From Brachionus manjavacas (Eukaryota > Rotifera > Eurotatoria > Ploima > Brachionidae), in NCBI GenBank assembly GCA_019054805.1, contig JAHQIY010000001.1, forward strand, positions 9,562,501-9,626,500: DNA of 64,000 nt, read 5' to 3'. The translations under genes and the position numbers were made by a program. Positions 56,302-64,000 of the stretch are shown piece by piece. The notes beneath the pieces are model-generated. The model had not been told where the DNA came from, did no database searches, and was given only the letters and a program-made list of their open reading frames with translations. Each line of letters begins with the position of its first letter. The stretch's first letter is position 1.

Positions 56302-59300
56302 ATGACCAGTACCAAGAATCATTTTGCAACAAATTTGCTCCAACTTCAAAATAGGATCAAAAGAGATCCAACGTCATATAAAGATGAGGTAATTTCTTTA
56401 AAATATTTGAAAACTGATTTAAATTTTTCTTTTTTTTTTTTCAAGTTTTCCCAAACACATCTTAACTATGAATCAACTTTGCAAGCATATTTGATGAAGC
56501 CAGCTAAACCAAATAAGCAGCTGGCTGATTTGTCGCTATTTCTTGCTCATGTGTCTCATTGCTTTACCGATGAGCTTAAAGAATACCCACAACAATTAAT
56601 TGACATCCTTAAACGCTATGCCACTGTTCTTAATCCAGAAATGAGATTGGTATTTAATAATTTATAAAATTTAATATTTTAAATCTTTTTTGCTGGTAGA
56701 CTTTTTGCAAATGTTTAATGCTGATTAGAAGTAAAAGCCTAATCGAACCCAAACCACTGTTCGAAATTTTTTTCACCTTAATCAAATGTCAAGACAAAAT
56801 ACTACGAAAAACATTATTTGATTTCATGCTAAATGATGTAAAAAAGATTAAAACAAAATTAAAAAATTTCAAACTTTGTTCAGTTAGTTTTATTTTTAAA
56901 ATTTTTGAGATTTGTTTATATTTTTCATTAAAAGCAAGTTCAGCAGTATGTATTCTCTTTAACTAGAGAAAATCATCCTTTAGTAGCCAAATATTCTTTG
57001 GTAAGTTGAAGAAATCAAATTTTATTTTTTGTTCAATTAAGTTTTTTTAAGAATCTATTGATTGATTTGTATAAAAAACAAATATGGAACGAAGCTAAAA
57101 CAGTTAATGTTATTTCACAATGCTGCTTTACAAAGATTACCAAAGTTCTTGCTCTGGCTCTTCAATTTTTTGCCGGAAAAGATGTTGAAAAAGAATCTGA
57201 AAGCGAATCAGAATCTGAGGTAAGAAATTATTTCCAAAATTTAGTGAGAGCCTTTGTGCTTATCTTAATGCAAGAACTATTAACAAATAAGTTATTATGG
57301 ATTTTCTAAAAAATTTAAATTTTTTTGATCGAGAACTCGAGGCGTGCATCTTCAGCTTAGAAATTGTTTTTTTTTGTTTAATAATGAAAATGAAAATGAA
57401 AATCATATTTAATAAAGTATTCTTATTTAAATTTATTAAACTAGCTCATTTTCTATAGGAAATTTTTAATTCGTTTTTTAATTTTTTTTTAAATTCACTT
57501 TACAATTAACTTCTACTACATGGTATGTGAGACACACATTATGATAACTCTTTTCTAATATATTTCTCTTAGCGATTCCAGGTTAATGGTGTCCAACTTG
57601 TTCTTAAACTCATTTACAGTTCTAGAGTGAACAATCTCTGCTGTTAACATGTTACAAAAGCTTAACAAACTGTTGTTAAAGAAGTTGAATCTCTGATTGC
57701 AATTTCTTAGCACTTGTCTTTGAAATGAGAATTCATGTCTACGAGCAATGGGTTGTGACTGTTTTGGGGTATTTGGGGTTTTGGGGTCAATCTGTACTGC
57801 AAAAAAACTTGTCTCTCACAATTCTTTCTTCAAACGATGTCCAATTGAACTTTGCTAACCATTTCTCGTAGTTTAGTCCTTTCACTGCTTGCACCAATTT
57901 AGTTGCTCTCCTTTAGACAGATTCCAACACTTCAATGTCCTTATTAAGATACGGTCTGCATGCTTGAATAGCATATTCCAAATATGGTCTTACCACCGAC
58001 ATGTCCAAACTGCGGACTGTTTCAATCGAATGATGCTTGAACGATTTCTTTACCATTCCCAAAATTTGATTCGCTTTGTTGGCTTCTTTTGGACTTGATT
58101 TTCCCATTTGAAATCATTAGATATAACAATGCCTAGATCACACTCTCTAGTTCATGCACTCCATTGACTCCATTGATCAAGATTCTTCCTGTACCTCTTG
58201 TGTAAATTCTTTTTTCCAAAATAAATTACTCTGCACTAAGCATTAAAGCTCATTAACCTCTTGTTCAACCAATTAACTAGAGAATCTATTTCACTCTGAA
58301 GTTCTTGAACGTTGACTTCATTTTTAACTTTTGCCAAAATCTTATTGTCTTCGGCAAAGAACTTACACTTGTACCTTTTACCATTTGGCATATCATTTAT
58401 GTAGAGCACAACCAGGATTGGGCTTAGAAAAGAAGTTAGTTTATTCAAAAAATTATTTAACTAAAAATAAAAGACAAATAAAATATCTCATGCTTTGTAG
58501 ACAAGAAAATAATTTTTTTTTATTAATAGAAATTTTCTAATTTTCTTTTTTACTACAGTGAGTAAAAATTTAAGGATGAAACAAAATAACTTCGTCACAA
58601 ATGAAATTTTTACATAACAGATAAAAAAATTTGAATTTTAAACTCAATTTAAAATTAATAAAATTAAATTTTAAAAATAATTTAAATTAACAAATTTCAA
58701 TTTTATACAAAATCATTAGGATAATAAGTAGTTTTCAAAATTTTCAAAATAATTGCTTTAGATAACTATTTAGATCTTAAGCAATTATTAAAGTTATTAT
58801 ATAGTTTAATATTTAAGTTTTTAGTCAATGATCTTTGGAATGATTTTCAAATTTTATTTTTTTTGAAAATAAACTTATATGGTTCATTGTTGGACATATT
58901 TTTTCCTAATTATTTTTTGAAGCTAATTGATATTCTCAATTTTTATCGTTTTTTTAAGGATGAAAAAACGACTCAACAAGTTATGCTGAGTTTGCGTGTA
59001 GGTAAAAAGACCAAATCGCGCAAGAAACGAACTGACAGAGCCCTAAAATCAATTAATAAAGATAAGAAAAAGAAAAAAAAAAGAAATGATATACCACATT
59101 TTAGCGCATTGAATTTGATCTACGATCCGCAAGATTTTGCCGAAAAACTATTCAAACTAGTTGAAGCTACTAATGAAGGTTTTGAGATAAAAATTTCAAT
59201 ACTAGACTTAATATCTCGACTAATTGGAATTCATCAGCTGTTTTTGAATAATTTTCATCATTTTCTTATTCGATTTCTGAATCCACATCAAAGAGGTAAA

Positions 59301-60645
59301 GAAAAAAAATTATTTTTTAAATTTTAATATTTTTTTAATAGAGGTGACAAAAATTTTATGGTTTTCTGCTATATCATCTCATGAGCTCACTCCACCAGAC
59401 GTAAATAGAAAAAAATTTAATTTTTTTTTCTAAAAAAATATTTTTTTCAGACTGTTGAGCCAGTGCTAATGGCAATAGCAAATAATTTTATAACTGAACG
59501 AAATAGCACAGAAGTGATAGCTGTTGGCCTTAACGCTATTAGGGAAATATGCGACAGATGTCCATTGGCAATGAGCGAAGATCTTCTCGGAGATTTGGTC
59601 CAGTATAAAACTTATAAAGATAAGGCTGTTTCAAGCGCTGCCAAGTCCTTGATTCAATTGTTCAGGGAGAAAAATCCTCAAATGCTGCATCGTAAAATGA
59701 GGGGTAAGCCTACTGAAGAATCAATAGCTGAATTTGCCAAGACAAGACAGTATGGTGAATTGGACGCAAAGAGCTATGTCCCTGGTGCTGAAATTATTGA
59801 CTTGGAAAGCTCGAAACCAAAGGAGTCTGAGAAAACAATCAACATTGAAGACTCTGATGAAGAAGGTGGGGAATGGGTCGAATCGGAGTCAGAAGATGAA
59901 AAACCGAAGAAAAGAAAACATAGTGAAGATGATGAAGAGGAAAGTTCTGAAGGTGAATGGGTTGATGTTTCTAGTGATGGTGAAAATGAGGATAATTCTG
60001 AACAAGACCAGACTAAATTGATGAGTTTGGCTGAAAAAGAGGAAAAAGCTCAAAAAGTTTCCACTGAAAGAATTTTAACTCAAGAAGAGTTTAAGAAAAT
60101 TAGAATCGAACAGATGAAGAAGAAATTGACTGATAAAAATTTTGATAAAAATTCCAAGAATAAGAAAATTAAAATTGATTCTGATTTTGAAGAAGGTGAT
60201 GAAAGACTTAAAAAGTAAAATTTTAAACAAAATTTTGGCTTGGTTTTTATTTTTATGTTTCAGTAATGGTCTAGTTCCATTATCGTCGATCACTTACATT
60301 AACAAAAAAAGAGCTCACGATAAAGAGACTCGAATGGCTAAAGTTAAGGTAAAGTAACACAAAATTTTTTAATTTTAAAATTTAAAATTTGCTTCTCACA
60401 GGAGGGAAGAGAAGGTAGAGACAAATTTGGTCATCGGTTCAAAGATTCGAATCTAGGAAAGACAAATAAAGAAAAGCTTAAGACCAAAAGCTTTCAGATG
60501 CTTCGTCCAAAATTGAACAAAAAGCACAGACGCTCATTCAAAGAAAAACAAGTAAATTTTAAATTTAGATGTGATTAAAATTTAATTTTTAATTTTAAAG
60601 ATGGCGCTGAAAAGTTCTTTATTAAAACAAAAGAAAATGAAATAA
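56302..60645 (+). CDS. SDAD1: SDA1 domain protein, 60S ribosome biogenesis factor
   Basis: Eleven exons: 56302..56388, 56446..56649, 56700..56882, 56947..57000, 57052..57219, 58959..59295, 59342..59400, 59451..60214, 60264..60348, 60402..60551 and 60601..60645, phases consistent, 711 residues (human 687). SDA1 acts in nucleolar/nuclear pre-60S maturation and export. The N-terminal NUC130/3NT-type region is clear ([69 protein letters not shown]). The core has [58 protein letters not shown] and [17 protein letters not shown]. The SDA1 domain follows, with [26 protein letters not shown] and acidic [14 protein letters not shown]; the basic tail includes [18 protein letters not shown]. Intron 1 (57 bp) is stop-free and a multiple of 3. 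The 1.7-kb intron 5 holds a LINE fragment. AATAAA overlaps the stop codon. Confidence 0.95.
57480..58460 (-). mobile_element. CR1/L2-like LINE fragment in SDAD1 intron 5, antisense
   Basis: The minus strand carries [34 protein letters not shown], and [20 protein letters not shown] (58448-58240), the reverse transcriptase palm; the usual FADD active site reads FAED. Further on come [40 protein letters not shown] (58080-57920) and, near 57740-57560, [20 protein letters not shown] and [11 protein letters not shown]. It is inactive by the changed catalytic Asp and by frameshifts. It is related to, but distinct from, the fragment at 12960-13620. Confidence 0.8.
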
Positions 60646-60779
60646 AGTTTTTTATATTCAATTTTTTTTTAATTGCTCCTCATCCATAATTAAATGTTCT
60701 TTAAATGAAGCCAAGCTTAACTTCTTGGAACGAAAATTTAAACTAATTAAACAAATATAAAAGAAAATAATAAAAAAGA
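60641..60779 (+). terminator. SDAD1 poly(A) signal and 134-bp spacer to ALKBH8
   Basis: AATAAA at 60641-60646 overlaps the SDAD1 TAA. A T-run (60661-60671) follows, then the ALKBH8 ATG at 60780 after an A-rich leader. Only 134 bp separate the two coding regions, leaving almost no room for a 3' UTR, promoter and 5' UTR unless they overlap. Confidence 0.55.
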
Positions 60780-63700
60780 ATGCATTCGGATGAAATTATT
60801 GGAAATTTAAATCAAATGGACATCAATGATTCAATTGAAAATCCAGTTTCAGCAAAATATAAAAATAGAAAACTTGAACATAGACTTAAAAAATATGAAG
60901 CTATCATAAAAAAGCTTGATAATATAAATAGAGTCGACGGTGTTTCTCAAGTAAGTTTGCTAAAATTAATTAAACAAGAGTTTTAGTAATTTATTTTAAA
61001 ACTGCCACATGACTTTTTAGTATAAAGTGCTTTTCTTTCATAATCAGCGACTTCATCAAAGATTCAAAAAGTCATTTGAAAAAATTATTGAAACTAAAAA
61101 ATTTAAAATACAAATTTAACTGATCGATTTAGTTTTACATTTAATAAATATCTTATTTATTAATGTTCTCTGAAATTTTAAATCTTAAAAAAACTTCTAA
61201 AAAAATCTAAAAAATACTAAAAAATCTTCCATTTTACTGAATAATTTTTCGTTAGTTCTCAAATTAGTTCACTCTGGCCTATTAATTGACCCCTACCTGC
61301 GACCTAGGTTGTCCCCATAAGACACCACATTAAGATAAGGCAACTATCACACATTTTATATAAAAATAAAGTATAAACTTTGAGCTTTTAAAAAAAGTAT
61401 TTTATTCAGTAATTTTCCCGTGTTCTGAATAATCGATAATTTTCAACTTAATGATATCTAGCACTAAAGCTTAAAAAATACTCAAAATCAAGACTCAAAA
61501 AAAAAGATTTTATTTTATTATGATATTTATTTAAAAGCTTAAATTCAATTATATATGTGTACTAAATTTTAAGATAATACCTTAAATAAATCAAAAGTTA
61601 TTCGATAAAAACATAAAACACCCAAGTTTTTTATATTTTAGAGCAATGGTCATTTTTTGGTGTTTTTTGATTGTGTCTTCTCGAAAACTAGACGGAAAAA
61701 GCAATCTATAGCTCATTTTGATCATAAAAGAATTCTCTACAAAATGATATATTAAACTCGCAACTTTTATATGGTGTCTTATGAGGACAACCTAGGTCGC
61801 AGGTAGGGGTCAATTAATAGACCAGAGTGAACTAATTTTAAAAAGAAAGTTTTATAAAAATATCAATTTTAGAAATTAGAGAAAAAAAGCTGTAAACCCT
61901 CAATATTTCACTATTATATCATTGTCCGTTCACCATTTATTTCTAAATGAATTTTAAGACAACCATTTTTGGCCACTCGTTAAATTAACTTTACAGTATT
62001 TTAAATACTATCAACAACTGATATTTTAGATTTGTCCTTATTATATTTAATTATGTGACCAGTTGTTGGTCACTTATATTTGTATTCGACTATGAATTTT
62101 TGGTTTTCATTTTCAATCTTTATATAAAAATCTAAAAAAAACTAATAAATAAAAATTTTAATTGAAGTTTTTGTTTGTTGGAAACTGCGGTCTTGATAAC
62201 AACATATCTGCAGATTTTATAGAAGAAAAATTCAGAACGTTTGGCAAAATTGTTGATATTGTAATGCAAAAGAAAAAGCCGTATTCTTTTGTAATATTCG
62301 AAGAACCAGAATCAACTCAGAAAGCAATTAATCAACTTCAATCACAAGTAATCACTACCAACAATCAAACTTCGCTATGTTTCTATTTATTTCCGGTAGA
62401 TAAAGGTGTTTTTTCTTTACATTTGTCATTTGAAATCTATATTTCAATTTTTTTAAGTTCCACAAACAACTGTTCAATTTACTGAATTTGAGGAAGTCGA
62501 CTTTGTACCAGAAGGAATCAATTATTTGGAAAATTACATTCACGATTCTTATGCTAAAAAAATAGTCGATTTTTTTATGGAACAAGACGAAGATCAAAAT
62601 TTAGTTGTGGGTTTAAAACGACGCAAAGTCAAACACTTTGGATACGAGTTCAAATATGGTTCTAATGATTGCGATGATACCAAGCCGTTGACTGATCCAG
62701 AAAACAAAATGCCAGAAGTTTTGGATGATTTATTCGAGAAAATGCTGAATGATAAGCTTATTCACGTGAAGCCCGATCAGTTAACAGTAAATTTCTACGA
62801 GCCTGGACAAGGCATTGGACCCCACATAGACAACACTGTCGCTTTTGATAACTTTATTATTTCTTTAAGTCTTATGTCTAGTGTCATGATGGAATTTCGA
62901 CAAAAAGAGACAAAAAAAATTTCTAAAATTTTACTAAAACCGAACAGTTTGCTAGTTCTTAAGGGTGAATCCAGGTATAATTGGAGTCATTCAATCCCGG
63001 AAAGAAAACATGATTTAATCAAAGGCTCGAATTCAGGCCAATTTTTAGTCCTTAAAAGAGATATGCGAATATCATTGACATTTAGAAAAGTAATTCCTCT
63101 AAGTGAGCAGAAAAAAAAATTGGAAAAAATTGATGAACCCCACATGACAATCCCATCGACTGATTCTGAAGCGAAAAATTTTGAAAAATCTTATGTTCAA
63201 AGTATTTATAATGAAATTGCTGATCATTTTAGTCACACGAGACACTCAGCATGGCCCGGTGTTGCTCATTTTATTAATTCAATGGAGCCTAGAAGCTTTA
63301 TGATCGACATTGGATGCGGAAATGGAAAATATTTAAATCTAAGAAATGACTTATATTCTTTTGGATGTGATTTTAGTGAAGGCCTTATAAGAATATGCCA
63401 TGAGCGAAATTTTAATTGCTTCGTAAGTGATTGCCTTTGTGTCCCAGTAAAGACGGATTTTTTCGACTACTCTATTTGTATTGCAGTAATTCACCATTTG
63501 TCAACTGAGGTAAGCAAACTCTGTAAAAATGTAACTTTTTTATTTCAATTTTTTAAGGAAAGAAGAATCAAGTCTATAAATGAAATGATTAGAATTTTGA
63601 AACCGGGAGGCCGATGCTTGATTACAGTCTGGGCCAAAGAACAAAAGTACAAGGAAAAAGAGTCTTTCTACATTTCTCAAAAAAAGACAAGCGATGAAGA

Positions 63701-63992
63701 AAACAAAGACACAAATATTCATACATTTGGAAAAGAGTTTCAGAAAAAAGATGTATTTGTAGCTTGGCACTACAATGAAAAAACAATGAAAAAAAGTGCG
63801 GATATATCTCGCGAGAGCGAGTCATCTGACCAAAAAAAAAAGGAGTCCAAAGTTTTCTTGAGATATTATCATGTTTTTGAAAAAAATGAATTAGAAAAGC
63901 TTTTCGAGAAGATAGACACGGCAAAAATCATCGAATCCTATTATGAACAAGGAAATTGGTGCGTTATTTTTGAAAAAAATTTACCGATTTAA
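60780..63992 (+). CDS. ALKBH8: ALKBH8, bifunctional tRNA wobble-uridine hydroxylase and methyltransferase
   Basis: Four exons: 60780..60950, 62168..62405, 62458..63509 and 63558..63992, phases consistent, 631 residues (human 664). ALKBH8 methylates and hydroxylates cm5U at the wobble position of certain tRNAs (mcm5U/mchm5U), with TRM112 as methyltransferase partner. Exon 1 is the helical lead-in (KYKNRKLEHRLKKYEAIIKK). An RRM spans about 58-135 (FLFVGNCGL; PYSFVIFEE). The AlkB dioxygenase spans about 150-350 (RRKVKHFGYEF; KPDQLTVNFYEPGQGIGPHI with the HxD iron ligands; SHSIPERKHD with the distal His; RISLTFRK for 2-oxoglutarate). The methyltransferase covers about 380-631 (DIGCGNGKYL SAM loop; IAVIHHLSTE; LKPGGRCLITVWA; end YYEQGNWCVIFEK). 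The 48-bp last intron is stop-free and in frame; removal is supported because its 16 codons have no counterpart in the family. Intron 1 hosts a foldback element. Confidence 0.96.
61261..61838. mobile_element. 578-bp inverted-repeat element in ALKBH8 intron 1
   Basis: The left arm AAATTAGTTCACTCTGGCCT, then ATTAATTGACCCCTACCTGC, GACCTAGGTTGTCC and CATAAGACACCA, is matched by the complement of the right arm (61771-61838) with about four differences over 66 bp. The interior has no transposase. High arm identity against a decayed background suggests a fairly young non-autonomous DNA transposon. The target duplication is ambiguous (AAATT/AATTT). Confidence 0.85.
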
Positions 63993-64000
63993 AATTTTTA

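Noticed and set aside
60780-60986. Independent 68-residue gene after SDAD1
   Set aside because: It ends at a GTAAGT donor and its helical KYKNRKLEHRLKKYEAIIKK segment continues in phase into the ALKBH8 RRM exon, matching the family's N-terminus.

Overview
This is a stretch of a very AT-rich animal nuclear genome. The genes use the standard genetic code and are split by spliceosomal introns, many only 48-60 bp long, with GT..AG ends and T-rich 3' ends. Five genes can be named from protein similarity: arfaptin (ARFIP), the cytokinesis microtubule bundler PRC1, the condensin I kleisin NCAPH, the ribosome-biogenesis factor SDAD1 and the tRNA wobble-uridine enzyme ALKBH8. Arfaptin and a PLDLS-bearing nuclear protein point to a metazoan. 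Base composition, tiny introns and dense non-LTR retrotransposons would fit a monogonont rotifer such as Brachionus, but that is an inference from general features, not a match to a reference.

Layout. 0.5-1.8 kb: a minus-strand, serine-rich putative transcription regulator with a CtBP-type PLDLS motif, running off the left edge. 4.0-5.2 kb: a tRNA-derived SINE next to six near-identical 135-bp tandem units. 5-14.5 kb: mostly empty AT-rich DNA with a decayed arfaptin exon copy and a CR1/L2-like LINE end. 14.6-15.8 kb: arfaptin (minus). 17.4-18.6 kb: a decayed acidic coding fragment and an element with terminal inverted repeats and 8-bp target duplications. 18.9-25.7 kb: PRC1 (plus), with a 4.4-kb intron that collected a LINE, a MITE and a duplicated copy of its own splice acceptor. 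26.4-33.1 kb: a graveyard of nested transposons: an integrase relic, jockey/I-like LINEs in both orientations, a TTAA-flanked MITE, a solo LTR and a MULE transposase relic. 34.3 and 37.2-39.5 kb: two unrecognised genes (204 aa, one exon; about 593 aa, eight exons). 41.4 kb: a small Cys-rich two-exon gene candidate. 42-44 kb: transposon-like fragments with an AT-hook mini-ORF. 46.0-53.2 kb: NCAPH (minus), whose 4.6-kb intron holds, on the other strand, a candidate three-exon gene for a 62-residue single-pass membrane peptide. 56.3-64.0 kb: SDAD1 and ALKBH8, head to tail with only 134 bp between them.

The recognised genes do housekeeping work in different pathways (chromosome condensation, central spindle, 60S ribosome assembly, tRNA modification, Golgi/Arf signalling) and do not form one functional cluster. 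No prokaryotic-type system, CRISPR array or tRNA/rRNA gene was seen. The most interesting material is the two overlooked micro-genes (zinc-ligand-rich at 41.4 kb, membrane peptide at 47.8 kb), the self-duplicated splice acceptor in PRC1, and several clean nested insertions where an interrupted repeat reveals the exact target duplication.
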